A DNA stretch of 64,000 nucleotides, taken from NCBI RefSeq assembly GCF_009827515.1, contig NZ_WTYO01000001.1, positions 229,501 to 293,500 on the forward strand, given 5' to 3'. Made by a program: the position numbers and the translations under genes. Under the pieces are notes generated by a model. The model saw only the letters and a list, made by a program, of their open reading frames with translations. It searched no databases and was not told the DNA's origin. How positions within the stretch are numbered: position 1 is the first letter of the stretch; each line of letters opens with the position of its first letter. Shown here one piece after another: positions 54,210 through 62,108 of the stretch. This DNA comes from Pelagerythrobacter marinus (GTDB lineage: Bacteria; Pseudomonadota; Alphaproteobacteria; Sphingomonadales; Sphingomonadaceae).

Positions 54210-55399
54210 GCCAGTGCCGTGCGCGGGGAGGGGGGCTTGGGGGTCAGTTCGCCGAGCGCCAGGCTGACCTGGTTGCGCCCCGAACGCTTGGCCCGGTAGA
54301 GCGCGGAATCGGCGCGGCGGGCGAGGTCGAACAGGTTGTCCGCCAGGGTAAGCTGGGCCACCCCGAACGAGGCGGTGATCGTGCGATCGATCCCCAGTTC
54401 GGCCAGGGGCGCGGCGCAGAAGCGTTCGCGCACGCTTTCTGCAAACCGGCGGCCTTCGGCCAGGTTGCTGCCGGCCAGGAGAACGGCGAATTCCTCGCCG
54501 CCCAGCCGGCCGACGACGGCCCCTTCGCCGGCGGCCGTCTTGAGCAGCTGCGCGAAGCGGGCGATCACGGCGTCGCCGATCGCGTGGCCGTAAGTGTCGT
54601 TGACGGTCTTGAAGTGGTCGATGTCGGCCGCGACCAGGGTGACGGACTCGGCCTGCTCGCGGGCCGCGGCGAGCGCTTTTTCGGCATGGGCGTCGAACCC
54701 GCGGCGGTTGAGGATGCCCGACAGGACATCGGTTTCCGACCGCGCGACCATTTCGGCCGTCGCATCGCGCATCATCACCAGCAGCAGGACCAGCGCGAGC
54801 GAGACGAGGGTGATCGCGCCGAGCATCTGCGAGATCGCCGCATACGTGCTCGCCATGTAACCTTGCGATGCGCTGGCCATGCCGACCGCCCAGCCGATCA
54901 TGGGCTTCGACAGGTAGGCGAAGGCAGCGAGCAGGCTGAGGGCGATGAGCAGGAGGTCCAGCGGTTCCCGCCGGCCGGAACGAACGATGACGAAGCAGCC
55001 CAGCACCTGCATGGCGAAATAGGGCAACTGGTAGAGGAAGCCGCGCTCCAGCGTGCCGTAAGGCAGCGTGAAGGTTACCGGCAGCGCGAGGAGGCTGACC
55101 AGCCAGATGGCCCCGAGGTACTTCGCGTGGCTGGTCACGGCGTAGTGCCGGGCGACCCCGATGACGCAGAACGTCAGGGTGAGGAGATAGACGAGGAAGA
55201 TCGCCACTGCGACCGGCAGGGCGTTGGCCTGCCACGGAATCGCGAATTCGAGCAGGACCGTGAAGATCCCGGTGGCATAGCCGGCCGACAGCCACCGGGC
55301 ACCGCTGGCATTGCGGTTCATCGTCGCCACCACGCCGAAGGCGATGGCGAAGATGCCCGCGATTACCATGTTGATGCCCAGGATATAGGCTGCGGTCAT
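54206..55399 (-). CDS. Membrane-anchored GGDEF diguanylate cyclase
   Basis: The 397-residue protein has six or seven hydrophobic segments in the first ~215 residues. A GGDEF domain follows: DVLSGILNRRGFDAHAEKAL, VAADIDHFKTVNDTYGHAIGD and the active loop GRLGGEEFAVLLAG, a catalytically competent GGEEF. It lacks an obvious RxxD inhibitory site just upstream. It should make cyclic di-GMP and so may favour attachment, possibly including the BapA-like system in this window, although no LapD/LapG-type gene is present. The ATG at 55399 follows AAGAGGAAAGCG. Confidence 0.92.
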   Translation of the reverse strand: MTAAYILGINMVIAGIFAIAFGVVATMNRNASGARWLSAGYATGIFTVLLEFAIPWQANALPVAVAIFLVYLLTLTFCVIGVARHYAVTSHAKYLGAIWLVSLLALPVTFTLPYGTLERGFLYQLPYFAMQVLGCFVIVRSGRREPLDLLLIALSLLAAFAYLSKPMIGWAVGMASASQGYMASTYAAISQMLGAITLVSLALVLLLVMMRDATAEMVARSETDVLSGILNRRGFDAHAEKALAAAREQAESVTLVAADIDHFKTVNDTYGHAIGDAVIARFAQLLKTAAGEGAVVGRLGGEEFAVLLAGSNLAEGRRFAESVRERFCAAPLAELGIDRTITASFGVAQLTLADNLFDLARRADSALYRAKRSGRNQVSLALGELTPKPPSPRTALA

Positions 55400-55674
55400 C
55401 GCTTTCCTCTTGTCGCGTCGCCCACCGCCATGCGCCGGCAATGGGAAAAAGCTGGTTAATGCGGCGGCCATTTTTCCCCCGCGCATCGCGCGCGGGGCCT
55501 TTCCATCCACCTGGGGCCGTGCCGACCGAAGCGGCGCCGGGCCAAGGCTGGCGCTCGGCGGCTCCGTCAAGGCGGGCGAGGACCAGGTCCGGCGACGAAC
55601 AGCGCGGGCGCCCCGGCGGGGGCGGCGTTCGCGTGCCGGGCCAGCGGCCTCGCCATGTCTGGAAAGGAAATGAA

Positions 55675-56367
55675 ATGAAGGTCATCGTATTGATCGGTGC
55701 CGCTGGATTGACCCTCGCGAGCACCTCCGTCCAAGCGCAGGATCTCTCGGGCTTCCGGGTCGAGGGGCGCATCGGGTGGGAAACCGGCAGCGTGGACATG
55801 ATCGCCCCCAACCCCGACGAGGATGAAGACGAGGAAGGCGACGAGTTCGTCCTCGCCTCGGCCGACGACGATCGCCCGTCGTTCGGCGGTGAAATCGGCT
55901 ATGACGCCCAGCTCGGCCGCAGCTTCCTGGTCGGTGCCTATGGCGGGATCGACTTTTCCGACAATGCCATGTGCTCCGAGGTGTTCGAGGACGACCTTGC
56001 CTGTGGAGAGCTCGACCGCACCTTCACGCTCGGCCTGCGGGCCGGGGTGCCGATCGGCAAGTCGGCGCTGATCTATGCCAAGGGCGGCTATTCGAACGGC
56101 AAGTTCAAGGCGAGCTACGATGCCGACGTGACCGATAACGAAGAGGACGAACCGGGCGAAGTGCTGCGCTTTTCCGACACGCGCGACGGCTATCACGCCG
56201 GGGCGGGGTTCGAACTGGGCATTTCCTCGGGCGTCTATGCCAAGCTGGAATATACCTACACCGATTTCGGCGACGGTACCTACGTCCTCGACGAGGACGA
56301 GGAACTGGCGCTGGACATGGATACGGACCGGCACCAGGTCCTGCTGGGCCTGGGCGTGCGTTTCTGA
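55675..56367 (+). CDS. Outer-membrane beta-barrel protein (Omp25/opacity-type)
   Basis: The 230-residue protein begins with a signal peptide ending VQAQ and has alternating amphipathic strands (FRVEGRIGWETGSV, FGGEIGYDAQLGRSFLVGAYGG, HAGAGFELGISSGVYAKLEYTY). The terminal strand is HQVLLGLGVRF with C-terminal Phe for barrel assembly. Three very acidic loops (DEDEDEEGDE, DNEEDEPGE, LDEDEELALDMD) are unusual and may bind cations. The ATG at 55675 lies after GGAAAGGAAATGA. The gene is monocistronic, with an intrinsic terminator directly after it. Confidence 0.85.
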   Translation: MKVIVLIGAAGLTLASTSVQAQDLSGFRVEGRIGWETGSVDMIAPNPDEDEDEEGDEFVLASADDDRPSFGGEIGYDAQLGRSFLVGAYGGIDFSDNAMCSEVFEDDLACGELDRTFTLGLRAGVPIGKSALIYAKGGYSNGKFKASYDADVTDNEEDEPGEVLRFSDTRDGYHAGAGFELGISSGVYAKLEYTYTDFGDGTYVLDEDEELALDMDTDRHQVLLGLGVRF

Positions 56368-56377
56368 CAGCGAGGGA

Positions 56378-56405
56378 GGGGAGGCCGCCTGCGGTCTCCC
56401 CTTTT
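56378..56405 (+). terminator. Intrinsic terminator after the outer-membrane barrel gene
   Basis: GGGGAG-G-CCGC pairs with GCGG-T-CTCCCC across a very short loop, followed by TTTT, 10 bp after the barrel gene's stop. Confidence 0.75.
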
Positions 56406-56456
56406 CGCATGGGCAGTCCTTCCGGCCCGGCGAGAGGGCCGAAAATCTTCCCGCCA

Positions 56457-56483
56457 TGTCACGCCGGGCGGTCCTGCCTCGTC
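56457..56483 (+). promoter_or_regulatory. ECF41-type promoter upstream of the CMD-sigma operon
   Basis: TGTCACG, then exactly 16 bases, then CGTC. The published ECF41 consensus, as I recall it, is a TGTCACA -35 and a CGTC -10. It lies 32 bp before the carboxymuconolactone-decarboxylase gene, the expected autoregulated target. Confidence 0.8.
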
Positions 56484-56514
56484 TTGCAAGCGACCCGATG
56501 AAGGAGACCTTGCA

Positions 56515-56976
56515 ATGACGACCGTGAAGCTCAATCCCTATGCCGCCGCCCCGCGGCTGATGAAGACCTGGACCGCGATGTCCGAGGCCGTCGTGGACAG
56601 CCTCGATTCGACGATCGTGGACCTGGTCAAGGTGCGCGCGTCGCAGATCAACGGCTGCGCCAACTGCATCAACATGCACACGATCGAAGCCCGCGCGAGA
56701 GGCGAGAGCGCGCAGCGGCTGCACCTTCTCGCGGCCTGGCAGGAAGCTCCGTGCTATACCGCCCGCGAACGTGCCGCCCTGGCGTGGACCGATGCGCTGA
56801 CGCGGCTTTCGCACGACCATGGCCATGCCGCCGCTTACGCCGATCTCGCGGCACACTTTTCGCAGGAGGAACAGGTTCACCTGACGCTGATGATCAACGT
56901 GATCAACGGATGGAACCGGATCGCCGTGGGCTTCGGGCTGTGGTTCGAACCGGCCGATGCAAAGGCGCCGGCCTGA
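56515..56976 (+). CDS. Carboxymuconolactone decarboxylase / AhpD-like protein, ECF41 partner
   Basis: The 153-residue protein has the AhpD-core signature: VKVRASQINGCANCINMHTIEAR with Cys-x-x-Cys and His, followed by WTDALTRLSHDHG and INVINGWNRIAVGF. Such 'COE' genes (carboxymuconolactone decarboxylase, oxidoreductase or epimerase) are the standard neighbours and only known targets of ECF41 sigma factors. Its stop overlaps the sigma start (TGATG). A redox or peroxidase-type role is plausible; the substrate is unknown. Confidence 0.9.
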   Translation: MTTVKLNPYAAAPRLMKTWTAMSEAVVDSLDSTIVDLVKVRASQINGCANCINMHTIEARARGESAQRLHLLAAWQEAPCYTARERAALAWTDALTRLSHDHGHAAAYADLAAHFSQEEQVHLTLMINVINGWNRIAVGFGLWFEPADAKAPA

Positions 56977-57953
56977 TGGAGGCCGGCAAACGCGACCTCG
57001 CCGTGCCTGACGACGCAGAGGCCGCTTTCGGCCCGCTGCGGCCCATGTTGCTGCGGATCGCGTATCGCATGCTCGGTTCGGTCGCCGACGCGGAAGACGC
57101 GGTGCAGGAATGTTTCCTTCGCTGGCTGGCGACCGATCGCGCCGCGGTGCGCGCGCCCGGGCCGTTCCTGCGGCGCACGGTGACGCGCCTGTGCCTCGAC
57201 CAGTTGAAATCGGCACGGCGGCGGCGCGAGACCTATATCGGCCCGTGGCTGCCCGACCCGGTGCTGGACCCCGAAGAGCCCGAGGATGTCACCCTGCCGC
57301 TGATGCTCGCGCTGGAACGGCTCTCGCCGCTCGAGCGCGCGGCCTTCCTGCTGCACGACGTGTTCGGGCAGGCCTATGGCGAGATAGCCGAGACGCTGGG
57401 GCGGGAGGAAGCCGCCTGCCGCCAGCTGGCCGCCCGGGCGCGGGCCCACGTCCGACAGGCCCGGCCGCGCTATGCGGTGGATCGCGAGCAGGGCCTGGCG
57501 CTGGCGCAGGCATTCTTCGCCGCTTCGCGCAGCGGCGATACGGCCGCGCTCGGCGCCTTGCTCGCCAGCGACGTGACGCTCCACGCCGATGGCGGCGGCC
57601 GGCGCCCGGCCGCGGTCGTTCCGGTGACCGGCCACCGGCGCGTGCTGCAACTGCTTCGATCGCTCGCGGCGCTGCTCGCCAGGCGGCCTTCGACCCTGCT
57701 CGAAACGGGCATGATCAATGGCCTGCCGGGGTTCGTCACGCGCGAGAGCGACGGCGAGCTGCAGACGACCGCGCTCGAGATCGAGGATGGCCGGATCGCG
57801 GCGATCTACGTCATGCGCAATCCCGACAAGCTGCGGCACCTCGACCGGCATCCGCCCCTGGCCGTCGTGCCCGATGCCCAAGGGGGGACGAGGGTGCGGG
57901 GACGAGGGTGCGGGGGGCTGCCTTTCGAAAAACTTCCGCCGGCGATGGATTAG
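56976..57953 (+). CDS. ECF41 (SigJ-like) sigma factor with fused SnoaL-like regulatory domain
   Basis: The 325-residue protein has sigma-2 (AYRMLGSVADAEDAVQECFLRW) and sigma-4 (ALERLSPLERAAFLLHDVFGQAYGEIAETLG). About 145 C-terminal residues form an NTF2-like domain. The three diagnostic ECF41 motifs are all visible in near-canonical form: WLPDP at 91-95, DGGGR at 205-209 and NPDKL at 282-286. The fused domain replaces a separate anti-sigma. It is translationally coupled to the CMD gene. The TAG stop lies within the -35 element of the next promoter. Confidence 0.93.
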   Translation: MEAGKRDLAVPDDAEAAFGPLRPMLLRIAYRMLGSVADAEDAVQECFLRWLATDRAAVRAPGPFLRRTVTRLCLDQLKSARRRRETYIGPWLPDPVLDPEEPEDVTLPLMLALERLSPLERAAFLLHDVFGQAYGEIAETLGREEAACRQLAARARAHVRQARPRYAVDREQGLALAQAFFAASRSGDTAALGALLASDVTLHADGGGRRPAAVVPVTGHRRVLQLLRSLAALLARRPSTLLETGMINGLPGFVTRESDGELQTTALEIEDGRIAAIYVMRNPDKLRHLDRHPPLAVVPDAQGGTRVRGRGCGGLPFEKLPPAMD

Positions 57954-57974
57954 GGGCGGGGCCTCGTCCGTTTC
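57947..57974 (+). promoter_or_regulatory. ECF-type promoter (GGATTAG-N15-CGTTTC) of the small periplasmic protein
   Basis: GGATTAG at 57947-57953 and CGTTTC at 57969-57974 are separated by exactly 15 bases, the same layout as two promoters next to the second sigma factor and one upstream of the PRC-like protein. It lies 51 bp before the 58025 ATG. Confidence 0.7.
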
Positions 57975-58024
57975 CCTCTCGAGCGGCCGCGCGCAGCGGC
58001 CGCATCTGGAAGGAGACCTTGCCG

Positions 58025-58369
58025 ATGAATACCAAGATCGTTCTCGCAGCCATCGCCCTCGGCACCGCCGGCGCCGCGACCGCGGCCATGCCGGTCCTGG
58101 CCGAAGAACAGCTGGCCCGCGCAGAGGAAGCGCGGATCCTGACCGGGCCGATCGCCGGGATCGAAAACAACCTCTGGTTCGATTACCGCCTCGACATCAC
58201 CGAGGCGCAGAAGGAACTGGCGAGCGACCTTCGCCGGGCCAGCGACATCGAGGACCGGCGCGACGCGTGGGAGGAATATGCGCGCGAACTGAAGCACGAA
58301 CGCGAAGACTATATCCACGACATGGCGAAGCGCGGCTATCGCCAGGGGACCGTCTATATCGAAGGCTGA
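58025..58369 (+). CDS. Small exported protein of unknown function
   Basis: The 114-residue protein has a signal peptide (MNTKIVLAAIALGTAGAATA) and a charged, helical mature part: ITEAQKELASDLRRASDIEDRRDAWEEYARELKHE (in part), ending RGYRQGTVYIEG. I do not recognise the family. It has its own ECF-type promoter, AAGGAGACC as ribosome site, and an intrinsic terminator 32 bp downstream, so it is a single-gene unit of the local ECF regulon and probably a periplasmic stress protein. Confidence 0.8.
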   Translation: MNTKIVLAAIALGTAGAATAAMPVLAEEQLARAEEARILTGPIAGIENNLWFDYRLDITEAQKELASDLRRASDIEDRRDAWEEYARELKHEREDYIHDMAKRGYRQGTVYIEG

Positions 58370-58400
58370 TCGCCGGTCGCTGCGGCGTCGCGCGAGGAGG

Positions 58401-58433
58401 GGAAGGACCGGCAAGGCCGGTCCTTCCCTTTTT
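58401..58433. terminator. Intrinsic terminator between convergent genes
   Basis: GGAAGGACCGG and CCGGTCCTTCC form a perfect 11-bp stem with a 5-nt loop, followed by CTTTTT. It terminates the plus-strand gene ending at 58369. Confidence 0.9.
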
Positions 58434-58476
58434 CGTGCCCTGTTCGCGCCCGGCAGCTCGCGCCGGCGAGGCCGGC

Positions 58477-59184
58477 CTAGCGCCAGCCCTGCGCCCGCGC
58501 CGCCGCCTCTTCGCCTGCATCGAGCGCGGGCCCGCTGGCCATCTCCTGCGCGCGGGCCAGCACCGAGGCTTCGTCCGCGCCGGCCATCCGGTATTCGGTC
58601 TGCGCGCCGGCCGAACCTTCGCCCTGCGTCTCGATCCGCCAGCCGCGCTCGTCCCTGCAGGCAATGCCGCTGCCCCCGGTGCCGCTGAAGGCGCGGCAGA
58701 ATTCGCCGTCCCCGTCGCGGAAACTGAGCAGGATGCGCGTGTCGGCGCCGGGCGCCTGTTCGGCCACCAGCGTCCGGTCGAGCACCGAGGCGAGCCGGTC
58801 GCCCGCATAGGGCGCGGAACCGCCGTCGCCGCGCGGGAAGAGGACCACGAGGGCGAGCGAGGCGGCCAGGGCCGGGCCGACGACCCAGCGCCAGCGCGGG
58901 ACCGGCGGGCGCGGCTGGCGCCGCTCGCGCTCGGCGGCGAAGTCCACCACTCCGGTCGGCTCCGCCGCCGCGCCCGGGCGGAGCATGTCCGCCAGGCGAT
59001 CGGGCACGGGCTCTTGCGAAATCGGCGCGAAATGGCCGGCGAGCCGCTTGCGCAGCGCGCGGTGCGCCTCCACTTCGCGGGCGAGGGCGGGATCGGCCTC
59101 GATCGCGGCAGCGACTTCGGCGGCGCGCCCCGCCGGCAGTTCGCCATCGGCAAAGGCGGCCAGTTCATCGCGCGAAACGGTCAT
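58477..59184 (-). CDS. Anti-sigma factor (transmembrane)
   Basis: The 235-residue protein starts MTVSRDELAAFADGELPAGRAAEV, an anti-sigma N-terminal domain (ASD-like helix, no Zn-binding His-Cys-Cys visible). It has a single transmembrane segment at about 102-117 (VVGPALAASLALVVLF) and a periplasmic part with two Cys (GEFCRAFSGTGGSGIACRDE) that could form a disulfide sensor. The ATG at 59184 overlaps the sigma gene's stop by four bases. It should hold the adjacent ECF sigma inactive at the membrane. Confidence 0.88.
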   Translation of the reverse strand: MTVSRDELAAFADGELPAGRAAEVAAAIEADPALAREVEAHRALRKRLAGHFAPISQEPVPDRLADMLRPGAAAEPTGVVDFAAERERRQPRPPVPRWRWVVGPALAASLALVVLFPRGDGGSAPYAGDRLASVLDRTLVAEQAPGADTRILLSFRDGDGEFCRAFSGTGGSGIACRDERGWRIETQGEGSAGAQTEYRMAGADEASVLARAQEMASGPALDAGEEAAARAQGWR

Positions 59185-59645
59185 TGGACCTCTCCCAGCA
59201 ATTCGAGCAAGGCGTCGCGGCCGCGCACGAGGCGCGAATTCAGCGTTCCCACCGGGCAGCCGACGATCTCGGCCGCTTCCTTGTAGGCATAGCCTTCGAC
59301 CATCACCAGCAGCACGGCTTCGCGCTGGTCGGGGGGGAGCGACTGCATCGCGCGGTCGACCATCGACAGTTCCACCGCCGGTTCCTGCGCCCCCTCGGCA
59401 CCCACGGCCAGGCCGGCCTCGTCGGCCACGAAGGTCTGCCTGCGCCGTGTCGCGGCGCGCCCCTCGTCGATCCAGATATTGCGCATGATGCGATACACCC
59501 AGCTGTCGAGCCGCGTGCCTTCCCGCCACTTGTGACGATTGGCCAGCGCGCGCTCGAGCGTCATCTGGCAGAGATCGTCACCGTCCGCAGGGGTGCCGGC
59601 CAGCCCGGTGGCAAATCGGCGCAACCGGGGCAGCAGGTCCAGCAA
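59181..59645 (-). CDS. ECF RNA polymerase sigma factor
   Basis: The 154-residue form has sigma-2 (ADGDDLCQMTLERALANRHKW, DSWVYRIMRNIWIDEGR) and sigma-4 (LPPDQREAVLLVMVEGYAYKEAAEIVGCPVGTLNSRL). The start is doubtful. TTG at 59645 is the first usual start codon but has a poor ribosome site. The same frame extends upstream as LSASFDKD to a CTG at 59669 that has GGAAGG eight bases before it and lies 21 bp after the promoter -10. Its own promoter belongs to the GGATTAA-N15-CGTTTC class, as expected for autoregulation. Confidence 0.9.
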   Translation of the reverse strand: MLDLLPRLRRFATGLAGTPADGDDLCQMTLERALANRHKWREGTRLDSWVYRIMRNIWIDEGRAATRRRQTFVADEAGLAVGAEGAQEPAVELSMVDRAMQSLPPDQREAVLLVMVEGYAYKEAAEIVGCPVGTLNSRLVRGRDALLELLGEVQ

Positions 59646-59685
59646 GTCCTTGTCGAACGATGCGCTCAGTGTCTCTGCCTTCCAT

Positions 59686-59717
59686 GGATTAAACGTTCGG
59701 GGCGGGCCGTTTCATCC
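59686..59717. promoter_or_regulatory. Bidirectional ECF promoter formed by an inverted repeat
   Basis: The arms GGATTAAACG (59686-59695) and CGTTTCATCC (59708-59717) are inverted copies 12 bases apart. Read rightwards they give GGATTAA-N15-CGTTTC for the subtilase. Read leftwards they give GGATGAA-N15-CGTTTA for the sigma/anti-sigma operon. One compact element therefore serves both divergent genes. Confidence 0.75.
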
Positions 59718-59752
59718 ATGCTTAATCCAGTCCGGGAGATAGTTTACAGCCA

Positions 59753-61018
59753 ATGCGCAGGATTTTCCTCATTTTCGCGGCCATCGCCGTGGTATCCGGG
59801 CCGCTCGCGGCCCAGGTCGCCCTGCCCGGCGTGCAAGTGCCGCGGGTGGGGGAGATCGTCGGCCCGGTCACCAGCGAGCTGGACAGGCAGATCGACCGTG
59901 GCAGCCGGCTGGCGGCGCGGCTGGCGCAGGACCGCCTGCGCGAGATCGACCGTTTCGTGCGGCGCAACGATCGCCTGGTCGAACGCGATGCCCGGGGCGA
60001 TCCTGCGCGCCGGGGCGAATTGCTGGTCCTCGATGCCGACAAGGCCATGCTCGACCTGGCCCGCGCGAGCGGATACGGCGTTCTCGAAACCGGGACGATC
60101 GAGGGGCTGGGCATTGCCTTTGCCCGCCTGCGGACCCCGGAGGGCAGCGAACTGGCCGAGGCGGAACGCGCGCTCGCAGCCCTGCTGCCCGGCGCGACCG
60201 TTTCCGCCGACAGCCTGCATTTCCAGTCGGGCGAGCTCGCGGCCGGTGGCCCTGCCATCGCGCCCGGCGGTGCGGGGGCGGCGTTGCCGCTCGCCGCCCG
60301 GGCAGCGGCCGCCGCCGGCGCGGGGGAGGGCGTCCCGGTCGGGGTGATCGACGGGGCACCGGGCAAGGCCGTGCCGGTCGCGCAGGTCCGCGGGTTCGCG
60401 GAAGGCGCGCCGATCGCCAGCCACCATGGCAGCGCGGTCGCTTCGCTGCTGGCGTCGGCCGGCGCGGGGCCGATCCGGGTCGCGGACGTCTATGGCACCG
60501 ACAAGGCCGGCGGCAATGCCCTCGCCATCGCACGGGCGCTGGGCTGGCTTTCGGCCCGCGGCACGCGGGTCGCCGTGATCAGCCTGGTCGGGCCCCGGAA
60601 CCCGGTGCTCCGCCGGGCCGTCGCCGCGGCCCAGTCGAAGGGCATGGTCGTCGTCGCCGCCGTCGGCAATGGCGGGCCGGCTGCACCGCTCGCCTATCCG
60701 GCGAGTTACGACGGGGTCGTGTCGGTGACCGCGGTGGATCGCCGCCGGCGCGCGCTGATCGAGGCGGGCCGCGCGCTCGACCTCGACTATGCGGCCCCCG
60801 GGGCCGATGTCTTCGGCCTCGATGCCAGGGGCAAGCGCGTCCGCCTGCGCGGGACCTCGTTCGCCACCCCGCTCGCCGCCGCGCGGGTGGCGCGGGCGCT
60901 GGGGCAGGGCGGCCGGTGGCGCGCGGTGCTCGACCGGGAAGCGATCGACCTGGGGCGCAAGGGCCGCGACGAGGTCTTCGGCCGCGGCCTCCTGTGCGCC
61001 GATTGCCGCGGGCACTGA
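59753..61018 (+). CDS. Secreted subtilisin-like (S8) serine protease
   Basis: The 421-residue protein has a signal peptide (MRRIFLIFAAIAVVSGPLAA) and a ~175-residue N-terminal region that may act as prodomain. The S8 domain carries catalytic Asp200 (VGVIDGAP), His225 (SHHGSAVASLLA) and Ser369 (GTSFATPLAAA), with the oxyanion Asn in AAVGNGGP. A Cys-x-x-Cys tail (LLCADCRGH) ends the protein. It lies divergently from the ECF sigma operon and shares its bidirectional promoter, so it is probably an envelope-stress-induced periplasmic or surface protease. Confidence 0.92.
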   Translation: MRRIFLIFAAIAVVSGPLAAQVALPGVQVPRVGEIVGPVTSELDRQIDRGSRLAARLAQDRLREIDRFVRRNDRLVERDARGDPARRGELLVLDADKAMLDLARASGYGVLETGTIEGLGIAFARLRTPEGSELAEAERALAALLPGATVSADSLHFQSGELAAGGPAIAPGGAGAALPLAARAAAAAGAGEGVPVGVIDGAPGKAVPVAQVRGFAEGAPIASHHGSAVASLLASAGAGPIRVADVYGTDKAGGNALAIARALGWLSARGTRVAVISLVGPRNPVLRRAVAAAQSKGMVVVAAVGNGGPAAPLAYPASYDGVVSVTAVDRRRRALIEAGRALDLDYAAPGADVFGLDARGKRVRLRGTSFATPLAAARVARALGQGGRWRAVLDREAIDLGRKGRDEVFGRGLLCADCRGH

Positions 61019-61039
61019 CGATTTTTTTGGCGCGGTGAC

Positions 61040-61067
61040 GGATTAAGCCGCGCCGACCATCCGTTTC
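61040..61067 (+). promoter_or_regulatory. ECF-type promoter (GGATTAA-N15-CGTTTC) of the PRC-barrel-like protein
   Basis: GGATTAA at 61040-61046 and CGTTTC at 61062-61067 are spaced by exactly 15 bases, identical to the subtilase promoter. It lies 60 bp before the ATG at 61127. Confidence 0.75.
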
Positions 61068-61126
61068 CTGTTCGAAGCGGGCGCAAATGTTCATGCCGCG
61101 CCTGCCGACCAGGAAAGGAAGTCATC

Positions 61127-61975
61127 ATGAAAAAGCTTCTTCTTGCCGCATCGGCACTCTCGTTCATCGCCGTTCCCCAGGCCCAGGCGCAGTTGCTTTC
61201 GGGCAGCGGCATCGGCCAGGTGACCGGCTCCATCGGTTCGCCCCTCGACAGCGTCCGCAGCCTCCCGCGCGAAACCCTGCGTTCGACCGTTCGCGGCGAA
61301 GCCCGGGGCGAGGCCCGCACGCGGGGCAGCCAGAACGTCGATCGCCGTTCGGGCCGCGTGTCGGCCGAACGTTCGATCGATACCGGCGTGACGGCCGCGG
61401 CCAGCGACCTCGTCGAAACGCCGCTCGTTTCCGGCCAGGGCTCGGCATCGGGTGAAGGCCGGGCGTCCGGTTCGGGCAGCGCCGAAGCGCAGCTGATCGG
61501 GACCGACGGCGTGCGTGCCATCGCCGGCGAAGGCGCGGCGCGGGCCCGCGGTACCGTGTCCACCGTGCGCAATGTGGCGATTCCCGCCGCCGGCGCGGCG
61601 CGCGATCGCGCCGGTTCGCTCGCCGGCCAGGCCGTCGGCGCGGCGAGTGCCGCCGGCTCGGGCGAAGGCAGCGGGTCTGCCGCGGGCGAAGGTTCGGCCA
61701 ATGGCCTCGGCAGCATGTTCGCCGCCGCCGGCAGCGCGGCCGCGGCCGGGCAGGGCGCTTTCGCGATCGCGCCGGGAATGCCGGTCGTCGCCTCCGACGG
61801 TGCGGCCGTCGGCAAGGTGCGCCAGATCGTCAGCGATTCGCGCGGGCGGGTCGAGCAGGTGATCGTCGAGGCGCGCGGGCAGGACCTGGCTATTCCGGCC
61901 GGCAATCTTGCCGCCGGGGCCGATGCCCTGGTGATCGCGCAGGGCGCCGGTTCGGCAACCGTCACCGAGGACTGA
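61127..61975 (+). CDS. Exported Gly/Ser/Ala-rich protein with C-terminal PRC-barrel-like domain
   Basis: The 282-residue protein has a signal peptide (MKKLLLAASALSFIAVPQAQAQ) and a low-complexity middle with RGEARGEARTRGS and SGQGSASGEGRASGSGSAE. The last ~65 residues (GMPVVASDGAAVGKVRQIV, GRVEQVIVEARGQDLAIPA) resemble a PRC-barrel, a small beta-domain found in envelope and RNA-metabolism proteins. The role is unknown. ECF-type promoter and AGGAAAGGAAG ribosome site precede it, and a strong terminator follows, so it is a single-gene unit probably involved in envelope stress. Confidence 0.75.
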   Translation: MKKLLLAASALSFIAVPQAQAQLLSGSGIGQVTGSIGSPLDSVRSLPRETLRSTVRGEARGEARTRGSQNVDRRSGRVSAERSIDTGVTAAASDLVETPLVSGQGSASGEGRASGSGSAEAQLIGTDGVRAIAGEGAARARGTVSTVRNVAIPAAGAARDRAGSLAGQAVGAASAAGSGEGSGSAAGEGSANGLGSMFAAAGSAAAAGQGAFAIAPGMPVVASDGAAVGKVRQIVSDSRGRVEQVIVEARGQDLAIPAGNLAAGADALVIAQGAGSATVTED

Positions 61976-62010
61976 GCCGCACGAACCAGCCCCCCTCTTC
62001 TTGCGCGGCC

Positions 62011-62048
62011 GGGGGCGGTCGGGGCCTGGCCCCGGCCGCCCCCTTTTT
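62011..62048 (+). terminator. Intrinsic terminator after the PRC-barrel-like gene
   Basis: A GC-rich stem of GGGGGCGG-T-CGGGG and CCCCG-G-CCGCCCCC around CCTGG is followed directly by TTTTT. Confidence 0.9.
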
Positions 62049-62108
62049 CGTGCGTGCCCGGAAAAATTCGCCCGGACCCACCGGGCTCCCCGTGCGTTCA
62101 TCAGGGCG

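Noticed and set aside
54584-55459. 291-codon plus-strand frame opposite the GGDEF gene
   Set aside because: Charged low-complexity shadow of a membrane-protein gene; the minus strand carries the GGEEF motif.
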